This document shows, piece by piece, positions 35,153 to 48,277 of a DNA stretch of 64,000 bases. Numbering within the stretch: position 1 is the stretch's first letter; the number at the start of each line of letters is the position of its first letter. The position numbers and the translations under genes are program-made. The stretch comes from Engraulis encrasicolus (taxonomy: Eukaryota; Chordata; Actinopteri; Clupeiformes; Engraulidae), in the NCBI RefSeq assembly GCF_034702125.1, contig NC_085868.1, positions 30,016,595-30,080,594 on the forward strand. Reading direction: 5' to 3'. The notes under the pieces are model-generated. The model was not told where the DNA came from. It did no database searches and saw only the letters and a list, made by a program, of their open reading frames with translations.

Positions 35153-36646
35153 TTCTATTTCATAGGTGGCTAACCCGCGGCTCTCGAGCCGCATGCGGCT
35201 CTTTGCCTGGTGTCTTGCGGCTCTTGCGTTCATGTCCAAGTTTGTGTTTATGTCCAATAGGGCCTAAGCAATATGCATTGGAATTGCGCACACAAAGTTG
35301 ATTAGAACTGTGACAAATAAGTGTCTGTGGTCTTGGTAGGTGTAGTGCCTAAATGTGCCCTGAATGATCACGTTGGTGTGTGAAATTTGTTACTGCATTA
35401 GCCAAAATACAAGACGTGATTCAAGTGTTCTAAAAATAGCGCTTTAAAAAGTGACCGCGTCTTTTGCTTACTAGACAAAATAGCGGCAAAAATGTTTTGA
35501 CCGGAAAGATTTGGCCATCACTCCTCAAGGCAATACAACTCTCAATAAGGTCAAGAAAATGTACGGTCCATATTTGTTGATTCCATCGCTCGGATATGGC
35601 GGTAATATATGTGCACATGATTATCTGCTCAAGTGTCTGGAGCAGAGATGCGCCGAGAATCTCTGAGCTGCGTAGCCATCTCTGCACTCTGTTAGAAGGA
35701 GTGCACATGGCTATTGACCCGAATGTATAATAATGTTTTTGGTTTAAAATCGTCTCATTTTCGCGGGCTATAGACAAAATAGCGCCAAAAATAATATTTT
35801 ATCCTGGTTTTCGCTATGAATGTCGGCCGTTATAGTCTCAGCCATTGTCAAAGTGGCGCAGGCAGACAGCGTGAAGGTGGGAAACCAATCGACTCGACTT
35901 GTCGCTTCTCCGCGCTTTGTTTAGTTTCAAAAGAAAAACTTTTGTTTTCCCCCTGACCCCTTGTCAGCACCCGCTGAAACAGTATGGAAAATGAACGGCC
36001 ATCTGACGAACCACCTTGTTAAGTTTTGGATGGTGTCGTCGCCAGACATCCAATGGTCATCTGTGCACATGTGCCTGTGTGCGTCTAACCCCCGAATGAA
36101 GAGAGGCGGAGTGCCGCGTTACTATCTTTGTGCTGTTATAAAGAGTGCTCATGGAAATTATGCTGTTAAACGTGTTTTATTGAAATGTGAAAGAATTTAT
36201 GAACAGAATTTTGACTAGTGTTGACTTATTAAGTCAAATAACATTTTTTTTTTATCTTGAAAAAACTTTTTCCCCAAAAAATTGAAGCAGTATAAAAAAA
36301 GGGGTGGTGGTCATCTTATATTCAGGATTGTCTTTTAGTCAGGCAATTAAATTGGAGTGTAACATCAATCTGACACTGTGTGTGCGTGTGTGTGTGTATG
36401 TGTGTGTGTGAAAGGAAGAGATGGTTGATGTTCATGCCCGTGTTGTTGTGTATGTTGTTGCTGTGTGTATGTTGTTGTTGGTCTGTGGTGCAAAAAGGAT
36501 GGGTGATGCCCATGTTGGTGGTGGGTGTGCGCATGTTTAGGCCTATATGCCCGCGTGATGTTTGTGTGCCGATGTGGCTCTTTGCTGTGACACATTACAA
36601 AATGTGGCTCTTGGTCTCCGAGTGGTTGGCCACCCCTGTTCTGTTT
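35153..36646. mobile_element. hAT element, 1478 bp, non-autonomous
   Basis: The element at 35161-36638 begins CATAGGTGGCTAACCC and ends, reversed, CAGGGGTGGCCAACC, with subterminal GCGGCTC/GTGGCTC motifs at both ends. Flanks TTCTATTT and TTCTGTTT agree at 7 of 8 positions. The interior shows no transposase; an 85-codon frame at 35961-36218 is unrecognised. A short GT microsatellite is at about 36377-36410. Confidence 0.78.
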
Positions 36647-37426
36647 AGTCTCCAATAAGCCACCTCCATGGTTTATTATGGTGCTCTAGTCTACCAGGGT
36701 ATAGCGGAAGTCCAAATGAGCTTTGGCTTTTGTGTTGTTTGTATGTTTGGTCTTGTCTCACCGCGACCTCTGTGTGGTACACTCTGCGGTGAGGGGAGAC
36801 AAAAATAGAAATTAAACAGAAAAAAAAATCACGACTGTAGTGCTTGCGAATGAGTAATGGCAAACCATCTGGAATGGTGCAAGGAAGCCGGCGTTCAGAA
36901 GTACACCAATATGCTTCTTCCTCATTAGTAGGTTGCTTTTTAATTCCTTAGCGCATATGCTTCTTGCTAAGTTCGTATATCACTGATGGACTTTGAAACA
37001 AGTTTTTTTTTGGTAGTCCACAGATGTGAGCATTTTCCTCAAGACTTCTGCAGTGACGAGAACAGGTTTTGCACTCACATCGATGGAGCTGAATTTTTCT
37101 GGAGAACTTATGGTATATTGTTTGCAGGCTCCAATAGGATAATGTAACAGAATAGTCAATGAAACTGTAAATATTCTGATTCATCTGGGTCATATTATCC
37201 AGAAAGTTTAATTGCAACTGGTGTTTAGATATTTTATAAAACTCCGATTTAATAAAAGTTCCAAATAAGAAAGAACTACAGTAGAGTTGCTTAAAGCTTA
37301 ACACTCGGAATGGAATGGATATAAGTAAGGTACACTGTAGAGAGTTTAACACTACATAACATTGAATTACACTTAGCGACACTTTCATACAAAGAGAATT
37401 AGACTTATTGAACAGGGTATTATTTG
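36647..37426. other. unassigned
   Basis: Unique AT-rich DNA. A 146-codon minus-strand frame at 36948-37388 has no recognised similarity. Confidence 0.4.
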
Positions 37427-37628
37427 TTACAGTCCCTGGAGCACTGTGGGGTTAGGTTCCTTGCTCAAGGGCACTGATCTTGACACATCCACCTCCCTAA
37501 CCATTAGGCACATTCATCAGTGCAGGGTATTGGTTACTGTCCCTGGAGCAATATGGTGTTAGGGGCCTTGCGAACCTGCAGCCCTCTGACTTAAAGCCCA
37601 TCTCCTTAACCACTAAGCCACGGGTGCC
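37427..37628 (-). mobile_element. tRNA-derived SINE, dimeric
   Basis: Minus strand: CCGTGGCTTAGTGGTTAAGG, then GCTGCAGGTTCG, as in a pol III A/B-box head. Body motifs CTCCAGGGACAGTAACCAAT and later CTCCAGGGACTGTAACAAAT occur twice, and a second partial head (TAATGGTTAGGGAGGTGG) lies between. This looks like one SINE joined to a second truncated SINE of the same family. Confidence 0.6.
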
Positions 37629-38082
37629 CCGCTACGCGTGCAGCTGTAGACTTCAGAGTTTTAAAATAAATCAATATCACACGGACGTGACTGATGAACT
37701 TTCCCATTGTGTGCAGTACCTATGGTCTACTACACAAACGTTCATTCGTGTTGACTTATATGTTATTACTCGCATGAAACGATGCAATCATATGACATCA
37801 TACGCAATCATGAGATGCCTTGCGTAATACAACGTATACCGTATATAATAAGTTAGCGAGCAAGCAAAGTGATAGCTCCACTTAGCAGCTGCCACAGCAC
37901 TGCCACGGGGCAGACATTCCGCACTCTCCAAATGATATGAATTGTCGGCACTAGAGTGAATAATTAATGTTATTTCTCCTATAAAGTGACTCGGTCTCAT
38001 TACGCGGCGCTGGAGGAGATGAGGATGCATTCAAAGTGCTGATTAGATAACCCAGCAACTTCAGAGTGGCTGGGTGGGCTCA
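37629..38082. other. unassigned
   Basis: Unique DNA with no supported gene. Confidence 0.4.
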
Positions 38083-38083
38083 C

Positions 38084-38378
38084 TATAGGCTGCATTCCAA
38101 TATGCACATCCTCCACTTGTGCTTGTGGCCTCACCCCGCCTCCTGGCCCCTCCTCCATGGAGAAAACAATAAACTTTCCTAGCTGTCAGCCTAGCCACAA
38201 CAATTTTTTCATTCACCATCCAGTTTGCAAATGAGAAAATGACTTAACAATTGAGCTTTTGCGAGATATTGAAATACAATGCTGTTGTCAGTGATGTCAT
38301 CATGATGTATTACTTCCTGGTACGGGGCCACAAGCACAAGTGGAGGACGCAAGGTCGCATATTGGAATGCACCCTATA
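38084..38378. mobile_element. MITE with ~45-bp inverted repeats, ~287 bp
   Basis: Left GGCTGCATTCCAATATGC and right, reversed, GGGTGCATTCCAATATGC start terminal repeats that share CCTCCACTTGTGCTTGTGGC further in. TATA flanks both sides (38084-38087 and 38375-38378). The family is undetermined. Confidence 0.72.
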
Positions 38379-40229
38379 TTCTTATGGCGTTCCCTTACCT
38401 CCTTCTACTAGCCTATAGCTACAGTAGGGCTCAGTGGCTGCATGGGATTGCTACTGTTGTGATTATGGAGAGACTAAGATGACACACACACAGATGAGTT
38501 CCGTTTTAATCCATTTATTAGTTTTCATTCAAAAGGAAGGTCAGCGTGCCGCTTTACTTGATCTATGTTTTGACCTTGCACCCTGTGTAGACTTGAATGT
38601 GTGTGAGATTTGAATTGCTCTCTTTTGCATTGAGACCATTTGGTGAATGTGCTACATGTGCGTAGTTATGTAAAAATGTGTTATATACAGAATGTACATA
38701 CTGTACTGTGTATAGTTTATATTGTGTGCTGCTGGACGCCTTAGTTTCCATGGAGAACTCATACTGTTATGTCTGTCCCTCATTCTTTCCCCTCTTGCCT
38801 CTGGGCAGTTAGGTGAATGTACTGTATGTAATACACGTTGTGTATGATCCTGTGTGTACATTAGGGCAACTGCAGGACAACTTAGTTTCCTTAGGGTTCA
38901 ATTAAGTATCTGACCTCTCTACTTTATTTTACTTTTCTTTTACAAATCGTTAAGACAGAACAAGTGCTTACCCTTTCTCTCTTCTCTCGGTCATCTGTCC
39001 CTCCCTCTTTCCACCCTTGCATCGGGGCAGTCAGATGAATGCCATTACAAGAGGGCTTTGGAAACCAACCTGAGTGCAGAACTAGATGGTGAAATGGTCA
39101 CTTCAAGAAGGCCCCATTGATGCCTGATGTTGCGTTGCGCAATATTGGCCCTGGCGCCTGGAGCTACATTACGCAACATTACGCAACATTCAGGCTCATG
39201 AGATTTGAGACAACTTTATCAAAAGTCTCTGTTTGTTTGAGATGACTGAACACATTCTAATGAAAGATGAGGGTCTTAGCGTTTAAATGCAACTTGGTGC
39301 ATATTTTTATGTGCTTCAGAAGCTGAGATATTTAAGTTTTTATAGGCGGAGGGCAGCTTTTCGTAAAAAGGGCTCAGGCATTCAGCACCCTTTTTTGCAG
39401 TTTCCTTAAGTGTCATAACTTAATGCAATACCGTCTATAGTTTCGCTCTGCCCCCAGCTAGAGGGATGGGTTAGGGTGACTAGCATGAATGACATGCAGA
39501 GTTATTTAATGAAGTGGTCCCTTCAAGAAGGTTATGTAGTCTAGGCTTTGTGCGATAGCAGCACTCTTTATGCTCTGCAGTCTATACTGTCTATACTGTC
39601 TCTCTAACCGCAACAAGAGGGCTTATTTATAAGTGATGGGTGCGAGTGGCATGCAGAGTTGTATAGTAATGAAGTGGTCCCTTAAAGAAGGTTTTGTGCT
39701 CTTTGTGCAATAGCAACACTCTGTCAGGTTGTGAGTCACTCGCTCTGAAGAGCTCATGAACTAATAAGTTTATAGAAGGCCAGAGTAGCCTACAGTATCT
39801 GAGGGAGGTCAAACGCACTTCTAATAGAAAAACAACTGCAAGTTATGAAAACAACTTCCATTACAGAAAGCAATTTCAAATAGAAAAATTGTGCCAATTA
39901 AAAAAAGTTTTTAAAATAAGCAGCCAGGCATCCTATTGTCTGCAGGTAAATGAATGAGAATGAGACGAAGTGGGCAAACACAAGAACTAAATCAGTGATT
40001 GGTTGATTAACATAACTCGTCTTCCTGGCAGAACTGAATGACTTAGCTTTCATTTCTGGGAAAACACATAAAAAGAAAATACTCTTTTTTTACTGATTCA
40101 AAGTCATTTCCATCGCCAGTTATAGTGAAGGTTGGATGTGTAATAGCCTCTAGCATTTGTTAGACCACTAGAAAGATGTGCTAGTTCATGCACCTAATGT
40201 CGGACCAACCGTCATGTTTCTGCTTAAAT
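38379..40229. repeat. old diverged tandem duplications in otherwise unassigned DNA
   Basis: Repeated blocks include CCTTAGTTTCC / ACTTAGTTTCC, TCTGTCCCTC and GGGCAGTTAGGTGAATG / GGGCAGTCAGATGAATG (about 38735-38820 and 38880-39040). Others are GACATGCAGAGTTATTTAAT / GGCATGCAGAGTTGTATAGT with AGTGGTCCCTTCAAGAAGG / AGTGGTCCCTTAAAGAAGG (about 39490-39570 and 39648-39720). A short inverted repeat (TGTTGCG/CGCAACA) is at about 39127-39206. No gene is seen. Confidence 0.5.
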
Positions 40230-40649
40230 GAACAGACCACTCTTTTTTGATTTTCACATATTGCAGTATTTCCCAGCATTATTCATGAATATGCACATGA
40301 TTTTCTTCTCAGTGTTTTTAGTACTTAGATTTATTGGTTCAGAATTATTAGCATAGCTTAGCATAATCACTGGAAGTAACTGGTAACTTAAGCATCAAGC
40401 CACAAGTTATCAATGAACAGAATTAAATTGCTGTTTACACTCTGGTGAATTTTACATTCATTTTAAAGTGATTTACAAGCACATTTGATGGCGTCTTATT
40501 TTGTACCATAGGCTTGCATTACTATGCCTAATTTGGCTATACTGTTTAACGAGGCAATGCAGACAAATAAACGAAAATGATATGCACATTCATAAATAAT
40601 GCTTGGAAATACTGCAAATATGTGAAAATCAAAAAAGGGTGGTCTGTTC
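40230..40649. mobile_element. MITE with ~80-bp inverted repeats, 420 bp
   Basis: Left GAACAGACCAC..TTTTTTGATTTTCACATA is mirrored at the right end. The repeats extend about 80 bp with few mismatches. The target duplication was not resolved, so the family is open. Confidence 0.68.
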
Positions 40650-41334
40650 TTATAAAATTAGTGATCAAGATAATCCATTCCACCATTTCACCCTTCAATA
40701 ATAGCCAAACACGTTTCCTTTGTTTAAGACATGTAAACAAGACAGCAAGCGTTGTGAAGCGTTGTGAACAATAGGTCAATATTAGAGCATGACACACTTC
40801 AACATCCATGTGTCCCAACGGAAGTCTCACCATCGAAACTTTTACATGTCTGAAAAAAGGAAACATTAAGTTTTGTTTTAACGGACATAATGAACGTCAT
40901 ATAGTACATCCATTGCACCCTTGCTCTTTTACTGTCTTTGTTTATATCGGGCCTGACTGTGAAGTGCTAGGACGGAACTTTGTTAGAGAAATGGCCCAGA
41001 GAGTCCGATACTTCAGTTGTCTTTTAGCTGTTCCACTATGGACAAGCAATTGGTCTTAGTCATGAGTGCTATGAATCCTGCAACAAGGGGACAGGGGAAA
41101 AGAGAAGATGATGCACTGATAAAAAAGAGGAGGAGAGGAGAGGTAGTGGGGGAGGGGGGGGGGTGATGGAAAATGGAGAAGAAAAACTTTTGTCTGTGGA
41201 GACAAACGGAGCGGGCGAAGTGACTTTTGAGCGCGGGAGCTGGCTGCCAAGACTGCGCTGTGCTGGGCTACACGTTCATTTGTCCATATTTCTCCCTGGG
41301 CTCCCGAAGGGGTCTTGCACTTCCCAAGCACGCA
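40650..41334. other. unassigned
   Basis: Unique DNA, G-rich near 41100-41165. No supported gene. Confidence 0.4.
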
Positions 41335-41411
41335 CGCACGCACACACACACCAACACACACACACCAACACACAGACACGCACACACACACCAACCACCA
41401 ATACACACACA

Positions 41412-41456
<45 letters not shown>

Positions 41457-41493
41457 CCACCAATACACACACACACACACATGTACACACACA

Positions 41494-41574
<81 letters not shown>

Positions 41575-41727
41575 TCTTCCACACACAGAGGCCTTCTGTT
41601 GCTTTATTTTCGCAATAGTTTTGTATCTCTCCCTTGAGATCTCTATCACACAGAAATCTGTGCTTCACCAGCTCGCTTGGCAGGGCTTTAAAGACTGCAC
41701 TGGAGCTCAGGGAGGGAAGGAGAGCGT

Positions 41728-41821
<94 letters not shown>

Positions 41822-42052
41822 GGGGAGGAATGGAGGGGGTAAGGGGCCTATGCTTCTGCACCGTGCAACGGAGTGGTCACATTGAGTGCGTCTGTTGCAA
41901 AGTAACCACACGTGCACACACACACACACACTAGCACGGAGACTTTTTTCTCTCAGTTTCACGATGCATACACACACACATGCATATACACACATACACG
42001 CACACGCACACACACACACACACTAACACTTTTTTCTCTCAGTTTCACGATG

Positions 42053-42105
<53 letters not shown>
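41335..42105. repeat. CA, CT, GA compound microsatellite cluster
   Basis: CA-rich at 41335-41494, (CT)n at about 41496-41577, (GA)n at 41734-41818, CA at about 41915-42018 and (AC)n at 42053-42103. A ~38-bp spacer with CTTTTTTCTCTCAGTTTCAC is duplicated at about 41943 and 42029. The segment 41841-41888 has an inverted copy at 61421-61468. Confidence 0.9.
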
Positions 42106-42108
<3 letters not shown>

Positions 42109-43479
42109 AACACATGGCCTGCCCTGGAGTAACCACACATCTTGAGCCCTGCAATGCTGTCAACCCCCCCCCCCACCTGAGATGAGAGTCCTGAGTCCTG
42201 AGTCTCTGTTTTCTTAATAAGTGTTCATAGTGTTTCTTTTTTCTGTTTAACCAGAACTTTAGCTTGTTCTGGTCGAGTGTCCTTGATGAAGCCTTACTTT
42301 TTTTCATCTTCTTCTCCACTTCTCTTTTCTTTTGTTTTCTTTATTTCTTTTTTTAAAGTTGTATTGTGGTGTTGCAGTGCAGTGCTGTGGTGTTCTGTTT
42401 CGAGGTGAAGGACTACTTTGCAAGGACAAAACTTCTGTCAAGCAACGTTTCATTCAAATAAAAAATGTCTTGTTAACAGCCTCCACGGTCTCTTTCAAAG
42501 GAACGAATACGGAGGGGAAGAATAATATGTATCCCTCTTTTTTTAATTTTCAAAGAATTGCATTTGTGGCCTTGGTTGATCTGTAGGACTTATTCCTTTC
42601 ACATGGGTCTGACCAACTTTCTCTTTCATTCCAACATTCATTTGTTTTTTTTTGTTGTTGCTTTTTTCAACAGATCCCTTTCTCCACCTACAAGAGGAAA
42701 ATAAAGAAATCAGCTTGTCTCCATTTGTGAAGGACATGGTATGTGTACAGTACAATGGATCGTAATGTATGAAATAATATAAAAAGGCAATTGGAATGTA
42801 CACTTGGGCATCATTTTCCATAGCATTTGTTATCAGGAAAATATTCATGAAAAAATAAAACCAACTTTACCTGCTCAGATTTATTCCCTCCATATTAATC
42901 TCTGCGAGCTTAATTCTGATCCTCCAGAATTGTCTCCCTGTTGTGGGGAAGAATTGCGTACATTCATATGTTTCAATAGAGAAAAGTCATATTTATTCAT
43001 GTGCAGTTATTTCCTGTGTACAGCAGACACAAAATTACTTTTTCTAATGCACAACGGAGCATATAGGAAATCCACTTGCATAATTGACCAGAGCTCTCAC
43101 CACTGCCTATGAACAAAAACGCTTCAAAACTACAGTATATGGACACACAGTTTTTTTAGGACATGGGGAGAGAAAAACAGAGAGCAAGAGAGTGAGAGGG
43201 AGATAGGAAAGGAGGGCGGGTGGGAAAAAATCAGATCAAGAAAAACAGCAAAAGAGAGCAAGAGAAAGTCAGAGAAAGACAGAAAGACAGAGACAGAGAC
43301 CAAGAGGTAAGTTCATTTTTTTCCCCAGATAGGGCGCAATTATTCGCCAGCTCCGGACTGCATAACAAGTTTGTTGTCCGTGTTGGTGCAGATGGCCAGA
43401 GGCTGTTGGGTAACCTGCCTGCAACCCTGCCTGCTCCACTCCTGGGCAGCTCGAGCTAAACCGCCGAGAACGCAAGCCA
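42106..43479. other. unassigned; purine-rich 43160-43305
   Basis: Poly-C near 42165-42174, and a purine-rich stretch (GAGAG, AAAGA) at about 43160-43305. The block at about 43320-43475 is unique with balanced composition. No gene is supported. Confidence 0.4.
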
Positions 43480-43480
43480 G

Positions 43481-43775
43481 ATGCTCTCTCTCTCTCTCTC
43501 TCTCTCCTCTCCCTCTCTCTCTCTTTCTGTCTGACTGTCTTTCTGCCACTCTCTCGTTCTCCTAATGAGGGAAGAGTGCACTGCCACAGCTATTAGTCGC
43601 CATCTCCCCCCTCTACGCACACATGCAAGCATACTGTACTGTACACACACACATACGTACATTAACTATACATGTACCACGTACATACCTACACACACCC
43701 ACAGCATCCCTCCATCCACACTTAGACACCCACCCCATTTCCCCTGTTTTCTCTTCCTATCGATCCCCACCCACC

Positions 43776-43815
<40 letters not shown>
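43481..43815. repeat. CT and AC microsatellites
   Basis: (CT)n at about 43481-43522 and (AC)n at about 43779-43813, with TCC-rich repeats to about 43903. Confidence 0.85.
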
Positions 43816-43903
43816 ACTCTTTTCTATACTTACCCACACCTCGTACTACCCCTTCTCCTCCTCCCCTCCTCCTCCTCCTCCTCCTCTCCTATCTCCTCTT
43901 CCC

Positions 43904-44723
43904 CCCCACGTACATACTCGTTTCCTAGCCCGCCGATGCTAATGGTGTTGGCGTGTGCGCCACAGAGCCAAGGTGCGATGAGAGATAGAGTACTTAATGG
44001 TGTAATAAATAAAAATAATAGGCAAAGCACTAAGCTGACCCCCTGACACAGATCAGACAAAGAGCATCCCTGCTGTGTTGAATGTTTGGTAAATAGTTTG
44101 TTTTTTCTTCCTTTGTGCTTTTGTTGCTGTGAGACCATGCAGCTACAGAGACAAAGAATCGGATCTATAATAAGCCAGAATAAAATGCATCAGTTATGGT
44201 AGATTTTGCTACAATATCTTTCACAATATCTTTCATCGTTTTTTTCCTTTCAAAGATTTTTCAGTTCAGATCCAAAATCTTTTAGTCAAGCTCGCTAACA
44301 CCTCACCTGATGGAGCCAATTTACTGTTTGAAAATCAGACATGGCATATCAAGCCAATACATCAGAGAGTGTAGAGTCAAAATATAAATATAAAATCTTT
44401 ATAGAGTAAAGATATTTGACAGCCAGTGCACCATGCATCCACGATGTTTATGAGGGCTTGTTACACTTTTTCATGATCACTTTGATACAGCTCTCACTCC
44501 AAAAAGCACATTTTCATAACATTTAACTCACCAGTCTAACCACTTACACTGATTTTCCAAATGCAACGTATTGTATGCAAAAGGCTATTTGTACCCACAA
44601 TAAAAGCAAACCCTACGTGTAAATGCACACTGCAAAGCAGTGTATGAACATGACCAGGAAAAAAACAAAATATGGCTATTAATTTCACACAATTTACCAT
44701 CGCTTAACACTACTGTCAATTAC
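43904..44723. other. unassigned unique DNA
   Basis: No recognised gene or repeat. The direct repeat CACAATATCTTTC appears near 44210-44235. Confidence 0.4.
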
Positions 44724-46407
44724 TTAACTCATTGGCTGCCAGCCATTTTCATAAAAGAGTACCTCAGAGTGCCAGAGATTTTTCAGCATTTTGGGCGTTT
44801 TTTGGAGGCTCACAGAAAATTGAGTTCTGTGTCTATGTCAACACCATACCTATCAAAACACAGAATAGACGCTCATCTGTCATCAGAAAAAAACGGTGTC
44901 TCTCTACCCCTTTCCGTTCTTTCATAATCATCTGTTGAAATTAAGTGGAATTCGCCAAAATGCTGCTTTCTAGCCAAAAAGCTGAGAAAACGCCATTTGA
45001 AGTAGAACTATAACTGCAAACGTTTTTGCCCATAATGGCATCGTCCTAACAACTCCAAACCTATCAGATGCTATTACAGAGTCTTCTGTCATCTGTAGCC
45101 TGAACAAAAGATCGTTTGTATGACCTTTTCAACGTAATATACTGAAATATAACGGGGGTGGACTCGAAAACAAGGGTGTTTTGGTTTAGTTGCTGGCGCG
45201 CAGAATGGATCATGACAGCAGGTGCCCCTAACTCCGGGAACTCCCTCCCTCTCCCTCTCCCTCTCCCTCTGACTGTGCTCTCCCCTCGTTGGAGAACGAA
45301 TCACAGCTGGTTTATTTCCTCCAGAAATAGTACCGTGTTGTGTCTTGTGGGGGAGGGAGGCAGGTAGGCAGGCAGCTCCGCTTAGCGTAGCTTACTGCAG
45401 CTTCTTTGGCAGAGCGGACAATTTGCAGATTGATGATTACTGTCATCATGGTTCTGCTATAGTGATCTTGTCATATATTGTTCAATGAATTTTCTTTTGA
45501 TAAAGTGCTGATCACATATCCAACATTTCACAAGCCAATTGATGTGGTGAAGGCTAGCTAGTCTGAGGCAATTCTTTCTCATGTGAGCTGAATGCATCAG
45601 ACACAAAGGCTACTCTGTTCCAAGAATCTGCAACCCCCCTGTCTTTTTTGATGATACAGTAAGCTGATCATACTATACAGATCCATAAAAAATAACTGTA
45701 GAATGAGTAAAAATAGTTGACTTACCAAGGCTCCTTTATTTAGGCTTAGTTGTAAGTTGTTAGCGATTTCGTGCTAGCTAGCGTAGCAAACTTTATAGCC
45801 AAGCATTCCCAACTGAGGTGACACATCACCACTAGTCCCGTGCATTCTCCTGTTAGATGATATTTTGTAAGCATCATCCTGATGTTGTGTAGGCTGATCA
45901 CATTATCCAAAATGAAAGGTTGCCACACAGATCATCTCATGGTGTATTTTGGGCAAGCTAGCTACAATGCCTTCTAGCTAGATAGCAACAGGGGGTTGTA
46001 TTTTGGTCATGAGAGGAAGGTTTTTTTTGGTCTACCTGTAGCCTACCTGTGTTAAAATCAGAGGGCAAGAAAGTAGACTACTGTCACAGGTGCTTTACTT
46101 TCAAAAATGATTTTGCTATGCTACTTTTGAGATTATATTATAATAGTAAAAAAGGGGTGTTTTTGTCTTGACATTTCCTCTTGCTCTGAACTAAAGCCCT
46201 GCCTTGACTGTTCCTAAGGACACTTCTGCCACCTACAGGAACAGTTAGAAAATGCCTAGAGGCTTGAAATTTATACAGAAGATAGGTCAGACAGTCCTCG
46301 AGGCCTGGCTGTAAAAAAACGCAATTATCGGCGAACGACGTCAAAGGCAGGGGGCGTCACTATTCGAAATGACGTCATAGTGACGTCGAAGGCAGCCAAT
46401 GAGTTAA
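44724..46407. mobile_element. 1.68-kb TTAA-flanked transposon (piggyBac/Kolobok-like, non-autonomous)
   Basis: TTAA at 44724-44727 and 46404-46407 flank 44728-46403. Both ends are CTCATTGGCTGCC, a perfect 13-bp inverted repeat. The interior includes a CTCCCT-type short repeat near 45241-45270 and no frame longer than about 70 codons. Likely mobilised in trans. Confidence 0.78.
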
Positions 46408-47092
46408 CTATCATGCCAGTGCCATTTTTGTTTCTTTTCCTTTGGGAGTGATTCACTTTAGTAACTGAAAGTTAGCAGACTCCGTAAGGATTTTCATAAA
46501 GACTGATCCTAAAATGTAAACGATGCAGTGTCCAAAAATCCCTTCTTGCAAAGAATTTGATAGAGAATTCTTTATACAATTTTGTTTTTGTTCTTCGTTC
46601 TGAATTCAACTGATAACTGAATTATAGACAACAAATATTACAACTAAGACTATAATTATAAAAAGTACAACTGAGACACTGTGTCTTAGTTGACTTAACA
46701 GTGCAATGTGATTTTATAGCACAATATAGCTTTACTGCATATAGGTCTAGTGTGTTTTGTGTGGCATTTGTTAAATGGTAGTGTTAGGCATGGACTTGGA
46801 GGAAAGTAAGTTGCATGTGTATGTGTGTGCGTGTGTTGGATGGTGAATGTCACCAAAGATGGATGATTAGTAAACCTATTCTCTGCAGTTTCAGAGACAG
46901 AAACGAGATGTTAACAAAACTCACACAAAGCACATACAGAACCTTTAGCCATCTGAGGCTTCAATCCTTCCACCGAGGATACTAAATAAATGTTCAACCG
47001 AGCAGATTAAACATGGGCCAAGCCCAGGCGTGTCTCAGCAAATTAATCAGATTCTTTCCAGATCTAATCCTGTAGTCAGCAGTCTAATCCAG
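46408..47092. other. unassigned; candidate conserved non-coding near 46920-47090
   Basis: Unique DNA; the last ~170 bp has GATTAAACATGG, AAATTAATCAGATT and GATCTAATCC motifs. No gene. Confidence 0.3.
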
Positions 47093-47220
47093 AGCCACTG
47101 ACAGCTTTGGCCAGGCCCAGGACAAAGTCACCTGAAAGGGCCCCCAGCCCAATAGATACAATGTAATGAGGACCCAATTCTGGGCTCCCTCTCTCCCTGG
47201 GCCTGGGAAAACTGGGCCTG
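47093..47220. mobile_element. 161-bp hAT MITE family, copy 5
   Basis: Core motifs ACTGACAGCTTTGGCC, AGGACAAAGTCACCTGAAAG and AATACAATGTAATGAGGAC-like sequence match the family. It ends GGGCCTG; the target duplication is not preserved. Confidence 0.6.
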
Positions 47221-48277
47221 ATTGCATTTCGTTGTTGATTCATGATTTAATACAGCAATCATCACAGTAGGCGCATTATGAAATAGAGCTCTACACCGGA
47301 GCTATGGTCGGAGGGTGGTGCCACTAGTCCACAAGTTGGTCAGTTCTTAAGGGGTTTTATATTTAAAAAATAACTCAAGTCAAATGTGCAATAAGCCATC
47401 ATCTGCTTCATGAATGCCAACCATCACAATACCACTTCATAGTGGTGTTCTCAAAGCTTAGAACCAGCCAACTGTCCAAAATGCTGGTGAGATTTCAGTT
47501 TGGCTACAGCTCTAGAACCTAGTCATATCCACTTGACCCATTAGGCCTACTATGAGCGTGTTTGGCCGTTATAACTTAGAACTTCTAGCCATTTTGGCTG
47601 GTCTGCTTAGAACACAGGGGATTGGAAAATAAAAACACAGCATGTTGCGACATGGGTCGTCTTACGTTAAGCATGAAGAAGATAGGCCTACGCTTAAAAT
47701 GATATGTTGCCTGAGATGGTTTTAATGTCTGCCGATAACCGATGCATATTAGGCTGGTTCTGCTATTAAGCCGTATGCTAGTAGCGATATTAACCACATC
47801 CCATTTGGCAAAGTATAACATGCACAAAACACAAATTGGAGACTAAAGTAGCCTAATACCCGCACTCACATCAGTATTTTCCTCAAAACACATACTTCTT
47901 CGTCCATGAGAAGACGTTCAAAACAGCTGTCTCTCTGGCTGAAGTTTCCACGGACGGCAAACAAACCACATGGCCAGCAAACAACCCGATTAGGTACAAG
48001 CAGTCGTAAAGGTTTACGTTTGCACTTGCGTCGAGGCGACGAGATGATTGGATAAGTGACAGTGCAGCTCAGCAAGCAATTGGCTCTCATTACCGGACAG
48101 GTGGGAGGGACGCCAGCAAACGCCATGTTCGCATAGCCAAATGCTCTCGTTCATTCCTATGGAAGTTGTTTTTGAGTGTTCTGTCTCGTATACAGACTGT
48201 CTCTGACCTCTTCCAACCTGCACAGTAGGCCTACAGCAATTTAGGATGACGACTTTGTGTTACTGATTAAACTTTAA
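47221..48277. other. unassigned
   Basis: Unique DNA; no recognised gene on either strand. Confidence 0.4.
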
